Of a DNA stretch of 64,000 nucleotides, positions 54,075-62,924 are shown one piece after another. The stretch spans positions 3,286,001 through 3,350,000 of the forward strand of contig NZ_CP120360.1 of NCBI RefSeq assembly GCF_029510815.1, in the 5' to 3' direction. Position 1 is the first letter of the stretch, and every line of letters begins with the position of its first letter. Under the pieces are notes generated by a model. That model made no database searches and had not been told where the DNA came from. It saw only the letters and a list, made by a program, of their open reading frames with translations. The translations under genes were made by a program, and so were the position numbers. The DNA comes from Janibacter sp. DB-40 (GTDB taxonomy: Bacteria; Actinomycetota; Actinomycetes; Actinomycetales; Dermatophilaceae).

Positions 54075-56105
54075 GTGCACGGGGTGAACCCGGGGACCGA
54101 GCTCGGTCGCTACACGCTCGACGCGCAGATCGAGACGGTCTCCAGCGGCGAGCGGTGGACCGCGCGCGACACAACGCTCGATCGCGACGTGATCCTCCTG
54201 GTCATGCCCGCCGACGAGACGCGGACCGCTGCGGCGCTCGACGCCGCCCGCCGGGCGGCCGGGATCGAGAGCGCCCAGCTCGTGCGCATCCTCGACGTCG
54301 GGACCGAGGGGCCGCTCGCCTACGTCTGCGAGGAGGGCATCGACGACCCCACCCCCTTCGCCACGATGATCGGTACGAAGGGTGTGCCCGCCGAGGAGGT
54401 CCGCCGGATCACCGGTGAGGTCGCCACCGGGCTCGAGGCCGCGCGCACGCGCGGCCTGCACCACCTCGCGCTCAACCCGGAGTCGGTGCTGCTGACCCCG
54501 GACGGGCGCATCAAGGTCCGCGGGCTGGCCACCACCGCTGCCCTCGCCGGCATCGAGACCGAGGGGGAGGACGCCGACCGTGACGACGCCACCGGTGTCG
54601 TCGCCCTCGCCTACGCCGGCCTGACCGCCACTTGGCCCCTCGAGACACCGTCGGTCGTACCCGCCGCCCGCCGTGGCGAGCACGGACCGCTGCCCCCGTC
54701 CCGGATCGCCGTCGGTGTCCCCGGTGACCTCGACACGATCTGCCGCGAGACCCTCGGCGAGGACGCCGGCCCCGACTCGCCGGGTGACTACGCCGCCCAG
54801 GTTGCCCCGTGGGCGCGCATCCCGCTGGCCGGCTCGGTGCGCACCACCCCGCAGACCCGGGCCGCCGCCACCGACATCGACGACCAGGGCGGCGAGGCGG
54901 CACCCGCTGACGACCCGGCCCCGACGTCGCCGGCCGTCGGGGCAGCAGCCGCCGGCGCAGTCGGTGCAGTCGGAGCAGCCGGAGCAGCCGGAGCAGCCGG
55001 AGCGGCCACGGGGGCCGCCGCGGCCGAGGGAGCGGGCGAGGCAGCGGACGAGACGCCCTCCGCCACCTCCGCCACCGACGACGCCGACGACGCCGACACC
55101 AACGAGATCCCCCGGTACCGCGAGGACACGGCCCCCACCGCGGTCACGCAGACCGACCACACCGACGACGACGCCCGGAACACCACGGGGGAGACCCAGG
55201 GGAACGGTCGGACCGCGGCCACCGCCGCCGCGGCGGCCGGCGCGGTCGGAACCGGGGCGAAGGTCATCGGCGACCGCCTCGGCAAGGCCTCGAAGAGCGC
55301 TGCCGAGCGCTCGCGGGAGAGACTGCACGAGACGCGCGCCCGCCGCGAGGCCATGCGTGAGGACCGCAACAGGCACTCCTCCCTCGGCGCGGCCCCCGTG
55401 TCCGCCGAGATCGAGCCCCCGGCGCCGCTGCTGCCCGCGGACGCCGGACAGGCACCCAGTCGCGCGCAGTCCAACCTCGTCCTGCTGATCGTCGCCGCTT
55501 TCGTCGCCGTCGCCTGCGTCTTCGGGGCGATCGGCACCGCGCAGATCGGTGACGGCAGCGAGCTGGGCGAGATCTTCGCGGGCGACGGGAGCACGCCCGA
55601 GCAGGCGGCCCCCACCGAGGAGCCGTCGGGCTCTGAGGGCTCCGCCTCGCCCGACTCGTCGGGCGGGGACGCGAACGACGAGCCCATCGGCGTGATCAAC
55701 GCGGCGGGGTACGACCCCTCCGGGGACGGCGTGGAGCACAACGCCGAGGCCGCGCGGGTCTACGACGGCGATCCCGCCACCGTCTGGACCACCGAGGGCT
55801 ACGAGACCCCCGACTTCGGTGGGGGCAAGGCCGGCGTCGGTATCACGGTCGACCTCGGTCAGAGCCAGGAGATCAACACCGTGACGTTGGCCCTCCCCAC
55901 GAGCGCAAACGCCACGGTCTACGCGGGTGATGCACCGGCCAGTTCCGGCACCGAGGTCGGCACGACCGACGGCCGCACCGGCGAGGTCGCCCTCGAGACC
56001 TCCGACCCGGTCCCGGCCCGGTACGTCACCGTCTGGTTCACCTCCCTGGTCCCCGACGGTCAGGGCCGCCACCGGGCGTCGCTGGGCGAGATCACCATCC
56101 AGTGA
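54075..56105 (+). CDS. MurJ-associated pseudokinase with discoidin-like C-terminus
   Basis: 676 residues from GTG 54075, RBS GAGAGGGAC. 1-255: a Ser/Thr-kinase-like fold (ELGRYTLDAQIETVSSGERW, LHHLALNPESVLLTPDGRIK) lacking the Gly loop, the HRD motif (HHLALNPES in its place) and DFG, so probably inactive. 260-450: Ala/Pro/Gly/Asp linker with repeated AAGAAGAAG. Helix at about 475-495. 530-676: an exported beta-sandwich (YDGDPATVWTTEGYETPDFG, GVGITVDLGQ), F5/8 C-type. In mycobacteria the matching domain, fused to MviN, binds FhaA when phosphorylated. Confidence 0.87.
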   Translation: MHGVNPGTELGRYTLDAQIETVSSGERWTARDTTLDRDVILLVMPADETRTAAALDAARRAAGIESAQLVRILDVGTEGPLAYVCEEGIDDPTPFATMIGTKGVPAEEVRRITGEVATGLEAARTRGLHHLALNPESVLLTPDGRIKVRGLATTAALAGIETEGEDADRDDATGVVALAYAGLTATWPLETPSVVPAARRGEHGPLPPSRIAVGVPGDLDTICRETLGEDAGPDSPGDYAAQVAPWARIPLAGSVRTTPQTRAAATDIDDQGGEAAPADDPAPTSPAVGAAAAGAVGAVGAAGAAGAAGAATGAAAAEGAGEAADETPSATSATDDADDADTNEIPRYREDTAPTAVTQTDHTDDDARNTTGETQGNGRTAATAAAAAGAVGTGAKVIGDRLGKASKSAAERSRERLHETRARREAMREDRNRHSSLGAAPVSAEIEPPAPLLPADAGQAPSRAQSNLVLLIVAAFVAVACVFGAIGTAQIGDGSELGEIFAGDGSTPEQAAPTEEPSGSEGSASPDSSGGDANDEPIGVINAAGYDPSGDGVEHNAEAARVYDGDPATVWTTEGYETPDFGGGKAGVGITVDLGQSQEINTVTLALPTSANATVYAGDAPASSGTEVGTTDGRTGEVALETSDPVPARYVTVWFTSLVPDGQGRHRASLGEITIQ

Positions 56106-56368
56106 CACGTACGGGGCCCTCGCACCTCCACGCGCTCGACGAGCGGCTGCTGCTGCATCGGCACACCGGGGGTGACGAGAAGGCCCGCCGGGGAGCGACC
56201 TCCCACCACGCTGACACGACCGCCGTGCTCCCGTGACCACGCCGTCTCGGCGCCGGGTCACCAAGGCATTGCTGCCATGCTCGGGAGGACCGGGTTCGCC
56301 GCGACGGGAACCCTGGAGCAGTCCACGACGTCAGACACTACGGCCATCACGGGACGAAGGAGGTGGCC
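56102..56368 (+). pseudogene. probable remnant of sigM (ECF sigma factor)
   Basis: The gene expected between the MurJ-associated gene and the anti-sigma gene is sigM. Only 267 bases lie here. From GTG 56102 the frame reads LDERLLLHRHTGGDEKARRG, like the start of ECF sigma region 2.1, then hits a stop. At the other end a frame reads GNPGAVHDVRHYGHHGTKEV into the anti-sigma start, like a SigM tail. The DNA-binding middle is absent. Resemblance is by eye and position; the region could also be non-coding. Confidence 0.4.
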
Positions 56369-57112
56369 ATGACCGACGACCAGGACCCGACCGGCATGAG
56401 TCACCTGCTTGCCGGACTCAAGGAGAGCGGACCAATGCCCGACGACCTCAGCGACCGCATCCGAGCAAGTCTGGAGCAGGAGCAGACGGCCCGCAGGGAC
56501 CCGAGCCGGGACGACGGTGCCTTCTGGTCGGAGATGGACTCCGATGAGCGGCGGCCGGCGCGGCGCCGGCATCCGGCGGGACGGTGGGTGCTGGGCATCG
56601 CGGTCGCCGCGGTCCTCGCCCTCGGCGTCGGGGGCGTCCTCGTCCTCGGCTCGGACGAGTCCGACGAGACGGACGGGGCGTCCGGTGGCCCCACCACCAG
56701 CGCTCCCGCGGACGAAGGGGGCGACTCCCCCTCCTCCTCCGACGGCTCCGGGTCCTCCGGCACGCCCTCGCAGGTCCCTGCCTTCGCGATCACGCACACC
56801 GAGACCGACTACTCCCGGGCGAACCTGCAGGAGAAGGCGGCGGATCTCGAGGCCGACCCACGCGGCGCCCCCGACCTGACGGACGCGAGCCTGCTCGATG
56901 GCATGGACACCGCCGCGGCGGCCAGCGACTGCCTCGCCCGCCTCGGACAGCCGGAGCTGCAGCCCGTCGTCCTCGACGTCGCCACCTTCGACGGTGAGGA
57001 CGGGCTCCTGCTCGTGGCCGAGGAGGCGCCCGAGGGCAAGGTCCGGGCCTGGGCGGTGACGACCGGCTGCGAGCCGATCTGGAAGGAGTCCTTCCCGGTT
57101 CGCGAGGAGTGA
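56369..57112 (+). CDS. anti-sigma-factor-like membrane protein
   Basis: 247 residues from ATG 56369, RBS AAGGAGG six bases upstream. A cytoplasmic N-terminus (LLAGLKESGPMPDDLSDRIR) resembles anti-sigma domains, a membrane helix at about 74-94 and a Ser/Gly/Asp linker follow, then an exported domain with two cysteines (ASDCLARLG, TTGCEPIW). Position matches the mycobacterial RsmA (Rv3912) gene between sigM and trxB. Its sigma factor appears lost. Confidence 0.7.
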   Translation: MTDDQDPTGMSHLLAGLKESGPMPDDLSDRIRASLEQEQTARRDPSRDDGAFWSEMDSDERRPARRRHPAGRWVLGIAVAAVLALGVGGVLVLGSDESDETDGASGGPTTSAPADEGGDSPSSSDGSGSSGTPSQVPAFAITHTETDYSRANLQEKAADLEADPRGAPDLTDASLLDGMDTAAAASDCLARLGQPELQPVVLDVATFDGEDGLLLVAEEAPEGKVRAWAVTTGCEPIWKESFPVREE

Positions 57113-57134
57113 TCCGCGGCCGCGGACCGGGGGT

Positions 57135-57162
57135 GGGAACAGACGCGATCTACGATGACGTT
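57135..57162 (+). promoter_or_regulatory. candidate ECF (SigR/SigH-type) promoter of trxBA
   Basis: GGGAAC (57135-57140), then 19 bases, then GTT (57160-57162), close to the GGAAT-N18-GTT pattern of thiol-stress sigma factors that drive trxBA in Streptomyces and mycobacteria. Transcription would start near 57169, after the ATG at 57155 and before GTG 57233. Confidence 0.5.
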
Positions 57163-57232
57163 GTCACAGGCAGACCTCGCCGGGACGGGATCCCACCGCT
57201 CCGGCACCACCTACCCCACAAGGACCGATTCC

Positions 57233-58255
57233 GTGGCCGACGCCAACACCTCCCCCGTCCGCAATGTCATCATCATCGGGTCCGGTCCGGCCGGCTACAC
57301 CGCCGCCGTCTACGCCGCCCGTGCGAACCTCGAGCCGCTGATGTTCGAGGGCTCCGTCACCGCTGGTGGGGCCCTGATGAACACGACCGACGTCGAGAAC
57401 TTCCCCGGCTTCACCGACGGCATCATGGGCCCGGACCTCATGCTCAACATGCGGGCCCAGGCGGCTCGGTTCGGCGCGGAGATCGTCACGGACGACGTCA
57501 CCGCGGTCTCGCTCGAGGGTGAGGTCAAGGTCGTCACCGATGGCGAGGGCAACGAGCACCGTGCCCACTCGGTCATCCTCGCGATGGGCTCGGCCTACCG
57601 CGAGCTCGGTCTCGAGGACGAGAAGCGCCTGTCCGGCCACGGCGTCAGCTGGTGTGCCACGTGTGACGGTTTCTTCTTCCGCGACCAGGACATCGTCGTC
57701 GTCGGTGGCGGGGACTCCGCCGTCGAGGAGGCGACCTTCCTGACCAAGTTCGCCCGGTCGGTGACCATCGTGCACCGTCGCGACGAGCTGCGCGCCAGCA
57801 AGATCATGGCCGACCGCGCACACGCCAACGAGAAGATCTCCTTCGCCTGGAACTCCGAGGTCCTGGCCATCCACGGCGATGACAAGGTCTCCGGACTGAC
57901 CCTGCGCGACACCGTCACCGGCGAGACCCGCGAGATCGAGGCCACCGGCCTCTTCGTCGCGATCGGGCACGACCCGCGCAACGAGCTGATCAAGGGCGTC
58001 GTCGACCTCGACGACGAGGGCTACGTCCTCGTCGAGGGGCGCTCGACCCGTACCAACGTCGAAGGGGTCTTCGCCTGCGGCGACCTCGTCGACCACACCT
58101 ACCGGCAGGCGATCACGGCCGCCGGTACCGGATGCTCCGCCGCCCTGGATGCGGAGCGGTGGCTCGCCGCTCGCGACGAGGCCGCCGCGCCGGCCGAGGA
58201 CCAGGCACTCACCTCCCAGGAGAACCCGGTCGCCGGCACCGTCGGCGCCCGCTGA
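57233..58255 (+). CDS. trxB: thioredoxin reductase
   Basis: 340 residues from GTG 57233, RBS AGGA. FAD motif [20 protein letters not shown] near 12-31, redox-active [14 protein letters not shown] (CATC), NADPH motif [16 protein letters not shown], and the C-terminal FAD motif [20 protein letters not shown]. It reduces thioredoxin using NADPH. An upstream in-frame ATG at 57155 would lie before the predicted transcription start. The C-terminus has an Ala/Glu-rich tail of about 30 residues. Followed by trxA, 37 bases away, in one operon. Confidence 0.95.
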   Translation: MADANTSPVRNVIIIGSGPAGYTAAVYAARANLEPLMFEGSVTAGGALMNTTDVENFPGFTDGIMGPDLMLNMRAQAARFGAEIVTDDVTAVSLEGEVKVVTDGEGNEHRAHSVILAMGSAYRELGLEDEKRLSGHGVSWCATCDGFFFRDQDIVVVGGGDSAVEEATFLTKFARSVTIVHRRDELRASKIMADRAHANEKISFAWNSEVLAIHGDDKVSGLTLRDTVTGETREIEATGLFVAIGHDPRNELIKGVVDLDDEGYVLVEGRSTRTNVEGVFACGDLVDHTYRQAITAAGTGCSAALDAERWLAARDEAAAPAEDQALTSQENPVAGTVGAR

Positions 58256-58292
58256 ACCCCCGAACCACGCACCACCGAGAGGAAGATTTCGC

Positions 58293-58616
58293 ATGGCCAC
58301 CACACCGACCACCGACGCCACCTTCGACCAGGACGTCCTCAAGAGCGACACCCCCGTGCTCGTGGACTTCTGGGCGACCTGGTGCGGCCCGTGCCGCGCT
58401 GTCGCTCCGGTCCTCGAGGAGCTGTCCGGTGAGTACGACGGCAAGCTGAAGATCGTCAAGCTCGACACGGACGCGAACCCTCAGATCACCGCCCGCTACG
58501 GCATCACGTCGATCCCGACCATGCACGTGTTCCAGAACGGCGAGGTCGTCAAGACCCTCGTCGGCGCCATGCCGAAGCCCAAGCTGGTCAAGGAGCTCGA
58601 GCCGTTCGTCGGCTGA
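58293..58616 (+). CDS. trxA: thioredoxin
   Basis: 107 residues from ATG 58293, RBS GAGAGGAAG. Active site FWATWCGPCRAVAPVL with CGPC near 31-34, and the cis-Pro ITSIPTMHVFQNGE near 71-84. Reduces protein disulfides in the cytosol; partner of TrxB. Normal length. Confidence 0.97.
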   Translation: MATTPTTDATFDQDVLKSDTPVLVDFWATWCGPCRAVAPVLEELSGEYDGKLKIVKLDTDANPQITARYGITSIPTMHVFQNGEVVKTLVGAMPKPKLVKELEPFVG

Positions 58617-58627
58617 GTTCCGTTGTG

Positions 58628-58650
58628 GCAGAACCGTATTAGCGTTCTGC
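58628..58650 (+). terminator. hairpin after trxA
   Basis: GCAGAAC (58628-58634) and GTTCTGC (58644-58650) form a 7-bp stem with a nine-base loop, 11 bases after the trxA stop. Confidence 0.5.
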
Positions 58651-58656
58651 TGCAGT

Positions 58657-58751
58657 CTTGGCACCTGGTGCCAAGGTTCGCATGGGGCGCCCCTTGGGCC
58701 TTCGCAAGCTCAGGCCCTGAGTCGGGGCACTCCCACACGAACCTTGGCACC
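58657..58751. repeat. nested inverted repeats between trxA and parB
   Basis: An exact 19-base palindrome, CTTGGCACC-T-GGTGCCAAG (58657-58675). In addition GGTGCCAAGGTTCG (58667-58680) and CGAACCTTGGCACC (58738-58751) are exact 14-bp inverted repeats 57 bases apart; between them lie GGGGCGCCCC and a GGGCC/GGCCC stem. The region lies between convergent genes and has no coding signal. Confidence 0.7.
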
Positions 58752-58829
58752 TTTGCCGTACCCCCGGTCCGTGGATCAGGGGGCAACGATGCTGTGCCGG
58801 CTCACCCGATGTCCGGGCAAGGCGCGCTA

Positions 58830-59957
58830 TCAGTCCTCGGCGGCGTCGACCCCCATCTGACCGAGGACTCGGTGCAGGTCCTCGCGCGAGGCGAACTCGA
58901 TGGTCATCCGGCCCTTGCGCTTGCCGAGATCGATCTTGACCCGGGTGTCGAGCCGGTCGCTGATCCTGCCGGCGAGGTCGTCGAGCTGGGCGTCGCGCTC
59001 CTGACCCGCGCGGGAGGTGCTCCGTGCGGGGGACTCGGGCTCCACGCCGAGCGCCACGATCTCCTCGACGGTGCGGACGGACAGACCTTCGGCGACGATG
59101 CGCTGGGCCAGGTGCTCCATCTGGCTGCCGTCCTCGAGGGTGAGCAGCGCGCGGGCATGGCCCGCACTGAGCACTCCCGCGGCGACCCGCCGAGCCACCA
59201 TGGGTGGCAGGCGCAGCAGCCGGAGGGTGTTGGAGATCTGCGGTCGGCTGCGGCCGATCCGCTTGGACAGCTCCTCCTGGCTGCAACCGAAGTCATCGAG
59301 CAGCTGACGGTAGGCCGCCGCCTCCTCGAGGGGGTTGAGGTTGCTGCGGTGGAGGTTCTCCAGCAGCGCGTCGCGCAGCAGGTCCTCGTCGTCGGTCGTG
59401 CGCACGATGGCAGGGATCGTCTCGCGGCCCGCCTCACGACTGGCGCGCCAGCGCCGCTCACCCATGATGAGCTCGAACTCGACACCGTCATCAGGCTCGA
59501 CGCGCCTCACGACGATCGGCTGCAGGACGCCGATCTGCTCGATGGACTGGACCAGCTCGGCCATGTCGTCCTCGTCGAAGACGGTGCGAGGTTGGCGCGG
59601 GTTCGCCCGGATGGCGGCCACCGGGACCTCGCCGTAGGTGGCACCGGGCACCGGCGCCAGTCCGGTCCCGTCCTCCTCCATCGGCTCGTCGGTCTCGCGC
59701 GCACCACCGGTCGTCTCCGCCTCGCTGGACACGGGCGCGACCTCCGCTGCCGGAGGGGCGACCTCGACGCCCTCTCCGCCGGACTCGCCCACGGGTGTCT
59801 CGGCGAGCATCCCCGCAGCGGTGTGCGGCACAGCAGGACGCTCCTGGTCCCGGAACCAGACGTCGACCGGGCGTTCGGTCACCGGCCGGCCGGCCGTGGT
59901 CGAGTCGGGGATGAGGGCACCCAGCCCTCGGCCGAGTCCACGTCGCTTCTCGCTCAT
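58830..59957 (-). CDS. parB: chromosome partitioning protein ParB
   Basis: 375 residues from ATG 59957 ([19 protein letters not shown], the ParA-interacting start). A variable linker, then the ParB/Srx CTPase domain ([60 protein letters not shown]), the DNA-binding HTH ([20 protein letters not shown]), and a C-terminal dimer domain. It loads at parS sites and organises the origin. ATGA overlap with parA. Confidence 0.96.
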   Translation of the reverse strand: MSEKRRGLGRGLGALIPDSTTAGRPVTERPVDVWFRDQERPAVPHTAAGMLAETPVGESGGEGVEVAPPAAEVAPVSSEAETTGGARETDEPMEEDGTGLAPVPGATYGEVPVAAIRANPRQPRTVFDEDDMAELVQSIEQIGVLQPIVVRRVEPDDGVEFELIMGERRWRASREAGRETIPAIVRTTDDEDLLRDALLENLHRSNLNPLEEAAAYRQLLDDFGCSQEELSKRIGRSRPQISNTLRLLRLPPMVARRVAAGVLSAGHARALLTLEDGSQMEHLAQRIVAEGLSVRTVEEIVALGVEPESPARSTSRAGQERDAQLDDLAGRISDRLDTRVKIDLGKRKGRMTIEFASREDLHRVLGQMGVDAAED

Positions 59958-61066
59958 GCATCGTCCTTCGTGGCTGCGCCGCGGTGGGCGATCTCCGCCG
60001 CGGCCTCCTGGTAGCACCGGGCGCCGGTGCTCTGTGGGTCATACGTGATGACGGTCTGGCCGAAGCTCGGCGCCTCGGACACCCGCACCGATCGAGGGAT
60101 GGTCGCCTCGAGCACTTGGTCCGGGAAGTGCTCGCGGACCTCCTGTGCGACCTGCGAGGACAGGCGGGTCCGCGCGTCGTACATGGTCAGCAGGATGGTC
60201 GAGACGTGCAGATCCTGGTTCAGGTGGGTCTGGATGAGGGAGATGTTGTTGAGCAGCTGACTCAGCCCCTCGAGTGCGTAGTACTCGCACTGGATCGGGA
60301 TGAGGACCTCCTGGGCGGCCACGAAGGCGTTGACGGTGAGCAGGCCCAGGCTGGGAGGACAGTCGATGAGGACGTAGTCCAACGGTGGCTCGCCCGCGGA
60401 GGCGAGGTCCTCCTGGAGACCGGCGACTGCCTTGGCCATCCGGCTCTCCCTCGCCACCAGCGACACCAACTCGATCTCGGCCCCCGCGAGGTCGATGGTC
60501 GCCGGCACGCACCAGAGGTTGTCCACGTCCGGGCAGGGCCGCATGATCTCGCGGATCGGTGCGCCCTCGACCAGGACGTCGTAGACGCTCGGGATCTCCG
60601 CATGGTGCTCGATGTTCAGCGCGGTACTCGCGTTGCCCTGGGGGTCGGTGTCGATGAGCAGGACGCGCAGGCCGTTCTGCGCGAGTGCCGCCGCGAGGTT
60701 GACCGCGCTCGTCGTCTTGCCGACGCCGCCCTTCTGGTTCGACACGGTGATCACGCGCGGCTGCGCGGGGCGTGGCAACGAGGGCTCGGTCGCCGCCGAC
60801 GTCTCCACACGCTCCGCCGCCTCCTGCGCAGTGGCCGTCGCCGACATGGTCTCGGTACGGTCGGTCGAAGCGGTCACGGGCACCTCCGGCGCCGGGCTCG
60901 TGGGTCGTCCGGCGAGGTCGTCGTCGGCATCGAGGGCGGTCGGCCCGTCACTCGTGGGCGGGACCTGCTCGGGGTGACCGGGCAGCCACCCGATGGGTGC
61001 GGACGTCGCCGCTGCGGGCAGTGCGGGCCATCCGATGCCCGTGACGACGGATCGTTCGCTGATCAC
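59954..61066 (-). CDS. parA: chromosome partitioning ATPase ParA
   Basis: 370 residues from GTG 61066, RBS AGGAGG nine bases upstream. A low-complexity N-terminal extension of about 105 residues is followed by the ParA/Soj core: deviant Walker [54 protein letters not shown] and [18 protein letters not shown]. Its dynamic gradient moves ParB-parS complexes. In front of it lie three of the four parS sites. Confidence 0.95.
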   Translation of the reverse strand: MISERSVVTGIGWPALPAAATSAPIGWLPGHPEQVPPTSDGPTALDADDDLAGRPTSPAPEVPVTASTDRTETMSATATAQEAAERVETSAATEPSLPRPAQPRVITVSNQKGGVGKTTSAVNLAAALAQNGLRVLLIDTDPQGNASTALNIEHHAEIPSVYDVLVEGAPIREIMRPCPDVDNLWCVPATIDLAGAEIELVSLVARESRMAKAVAGLQEDLASAGEPPLDYVLIDCPPSLGLLTVNAFVAAQEVLIPIQCEYYALEGLSQLLNNISLIQTHLNQDLHVSTILLTMYDARTRLSSQVAQEVREHFPDQVLEATIPRSVRVSEAPSFGQTVITYDPQSTGARCYQEAAAEIAHRGAATKDDA

Positions 61067-61201
61067 CGAGTCATTCCTCCTGAAGGCTGGGAGCCCCGCC
61101 ATACAACCCCAACCGAGGACGACACGCCAAATGACGGGCGACCCTCGAGCGGAATGCGGTGACGAGCTGCGGTCGTCCTGCGGCATCCACGTCCCGCACG
61201 C

Positions 61202-61217
61202 CGTTCCACGTGAAACG
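61202..61217. promoter_or_regulatory. parS site 1
   Basis: CGTTCCACGTGAAACG: the ParB-binding palindrome (core GTTTCACGTGAAAC) with one mismatch in the left arm. Confidence 0.9.
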
Positions 61218-61359
61218 TCGAAGGGGTCGACGTGCGTCCCTCGCGGCTCGTCCGGGCTCGGGGAGGCTGCGTCCTGGACACCGTGAGGTCATCGCCCGAG
61301 GCAGTCCCCGAGCCGGGGCGTGGACGGTTGGCTCGCAGAGCACCCGTCGATGGCCGCGC

Positions 61360-61375
61360 GGTTTCACGTGAAACG
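61360..61375. promoter_or_regulatory. parS site 2
   Basis: GGTTTCACGTGAAACG: perfect 14-bp core GTTTCACGTGAAAC. Confidence 0.95.
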
Positions 61376-61489
61376 GCCACCACGTGGGGCCGGTCTGCCA
61401 CACACGCTGGCCCAGCGGGCGAAGGCACGCGGCGGGCATCGTCGTCGCCCGTCGCCATGGCGGCTTGTGCCGACGGGGCGACGGGTGCA

Positions 61490-61505
61490 CGTTCCACGTG
61501 AAACG
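61490..61505. promoter_or_regulatory. parS site 3
   Basis: CGTTCCACGTGAAACG, identical to site 1, immediately before the rsmG stop side. One mismatch to the core. Confidence 0.9.
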
Positions 61506-62147
61506 TCACCGTCGGTGACGGACGTAGCAGGTCACCGTCAGGGTCGGCGTCTCGAGCACGGCGGCTCCGTGCGAGGTCACCTCGGCGCGAACGAGGCCCT
61601 CCTTGCGAAGGGCCTTGGTGGTCGCCGCCAACTCGTCCTCAACCGACCGACCTTTGAGTGCCACGAGCTGGCCATCCTGCTCGACCAGCGGGAAGCACCA
61701 CCGGGCCAGCTTGTCCAGGCGTGCGACGGCGCGGGCAGTCACGTAGGGAGCAGACAGTCGCCCGTGGAACTCCTCTGCTCGCCCACGGTGCACCGTCACG
61801 TTGTCGAGTCCGACCTCGTCGACCGTCGACTCCAGCCAATCCGTCCTCCGCTGCATGGGCTCCACGAGGTGCACATCCAGGTCCGGGCGCGCGATGGCCA
61901 GGGCGACCCCGGGGAGCCCGGCGCCGGAGCCCACGTCGATGAGGCAGGCGCCCTCGCCGAAGGCGTCCTCAATGACGGCACAGTTGAGGATGTGGCGCTC
62001 CCAGAGAATCGGTACCTCTCGGGGACCGATGAGGCCATGGCTGACACCGGTGTCCGCAAGCACCGCGGCAAACGCCTCGGCATGCGGAAGGCGCTCACCG
62101 AAGAACCGGTGAGCGCCTTCCGTGGGTGGAGGAGGGTCGATCATCAT
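61506..62147 (-). CDS. rsmG: 16S rRNA (guanine-527-N7)-methyltransferase
   Basis: 213 residues from ATG 62147 (or 62144). RsmG methylates G527 of 16S rRNA with S-adenosylmethionine. Seen: EVPILWERHILNCAVIEDAF near 44-63, the SAM loop LIDVGSGAGLPGVALAIARP near 69-88, VTVHRGRAEEF, and APYVTARAVARLDKLARWCF. A parS site lies directly upstream of its start. Confidence 0.95.
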   Translation of the reverse strand: MMIDPPPPTEGAHRFFGERLPHAEAFAAVLADTGVSHGLIGPREVPILWERHILNCAVIEDAFGEGACLIDVGSGAGLPGVALAIARPDLDVHLVEPMQRRTDWLESTVDEVGLDNVTVHRGRAEEFHGRLSAPYVTARAVARLDKLARWCFPLVEQDGQLVALKGRSVEDELAATTKALRKEGLVRAEVTSHGAAVLETPTLTVTCYVRHRR

Positions 62148-62155
62148 GGGCCCAG

Positions 62156-62171
62156 CGTTTCACGTGAAACG
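62156..62171. promoter_or_regulatory. parS site 4
   Basis: CGTTTCACGTGAAACG: perfect core, between jag and rsmG, nine bases upstream of the rsmG ATG. Confidence 0.95.
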
Positions 62172-62178
62172 AGCATGG

Positions 62179-62862
62179 TCACGCCGAGCCCGGCGACTCC
62201 TCGTCGGCATCCGTACCACTCGTGTCGTCCCCGGGCTCGGACATGCCCTTCGCCTCCTCGCCCTCGGCGGGGTGCACGACAACGAAGCGACGCGGCTCCG
62301 TCCCGGAGGAGTCGGAGACGAGGCCACCGGCGAGCACCTCGTCGTGGACGACCTTGCGCTCGAAGGCGGTCATCGGCTCCAGGTCGTAGGACTCGCCGCT
62401 CTCCTTGACCGAGGCGATCGCGGCACGCGCCACCTCGACCAGCTCGGCTCGCCGGGCAGCCCGGTGCCCGGCGACATCGAGCATGAGACGGCTGCGGTCC
62501 CCGGTGGCGGACTGGACGGCAAGTCGGGTCAACTCCTGGAGTGCCTCCAGCACCTTGCCGTCCTGCCCCACGAGGCGGCGGGGCACGCGGCCCTCGTCGG
62601 AGTCCACGACGGCCACGGCAGCGCGGTCACCATCGATGTCCAGGTCGATGTCTCCGTCGAGGTCGGCGATATCGAGGAGGGTCTCCAGGAAGTCGGCCGC
62701 GACCTCACCCTCGCGCTCGAGCTGCCGACGGCGGCTCCCACCCTTGGCGGGGGCGGATGCGCCTGCCTCTTCCGTGCCGGCCTGCTCCTTGGCCCCGACG
62801 GCCTCGTTCTGGTCCGACTCGTCGGTGGTCGGCTCCCCGACGGGCGTGCTCTTCTCGCTCAT
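62179..62862 (-). CDS. khpB: RNA-binding protein KhpB/Jag (KH-R3H)
   Basis: 227 residues from ATG 62862, RBS CAGGAGAG. Acidic N-terminal region, then a Jag-N-related and KH domain (RRLVGQDGKVLEALQELTRL) and an R3H domain (DLEPMTAFERKVVHDEVLAG, with R-x-x-x-H). It binds RNA and affects cell elongation in Gram-positives. Conserved between yidC and rsmG. Confidence 0.92.
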   Translation of the reverse strand: MSEKSTPVGEPTTDESDQNEAVGAKEQAGTEEAGASAPAKGGSRRRQLEREGEVAADFLETLLDIADLDGDIDLDIDGDRAAVAVVDSDEGRVPRRLVGQDGKVLEALQELTRLAVQSATGDRSRLMLDVAGHRAARRAELVEVARAAIASVKESGESYDLEPMTAFERKVVHDEVLAGGLVSDSSGTEPRRFVVVHPAEGEEAKGMSEPGDDTSGTDADEESPGSA

Positions 62863-62924
62863 GGTCTCTCCTGCTGCGTGGTGCGGGCGGACGGTCCCGG
62901 CGGGTCGCCGGGTCACGACCGAGG

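Larger units (their letters stand above)
61067..61505. other. non-coding region between parA and rsmG
   Basis: This stretch of about 440 bases holds three parS sites (61202, 61360, 61490) and the parA ribosome site and leader. A long minus-strand reading frame exists across it, but it has no ribosome site, contains the parS palindromes, and resembles no protein, so I do not call a gene. Confidence 0.7.

Noticed and set aside
57155..57232. Upstream ATG for trxB adding 26 residues
   Set aside because: It would precede the predicted transcription start, and the extra residues do not resemble TrxB; GTG 57233 has AGGA upstream.
61063..61509. Minus-strand reading frame of 148 codons between parA and rsmG
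   Set aside because: It contains three parS sites, has no ribosome site, and its protein looks random.
3421..62154. Single GGGCCC words elsewhere (for example 10365, 12045, 40434, 57427, 62149)
   Set aside because: A six-base GC palindrome is frequent at this base composition; only clusters with fixed spacing to a -10 were kept.
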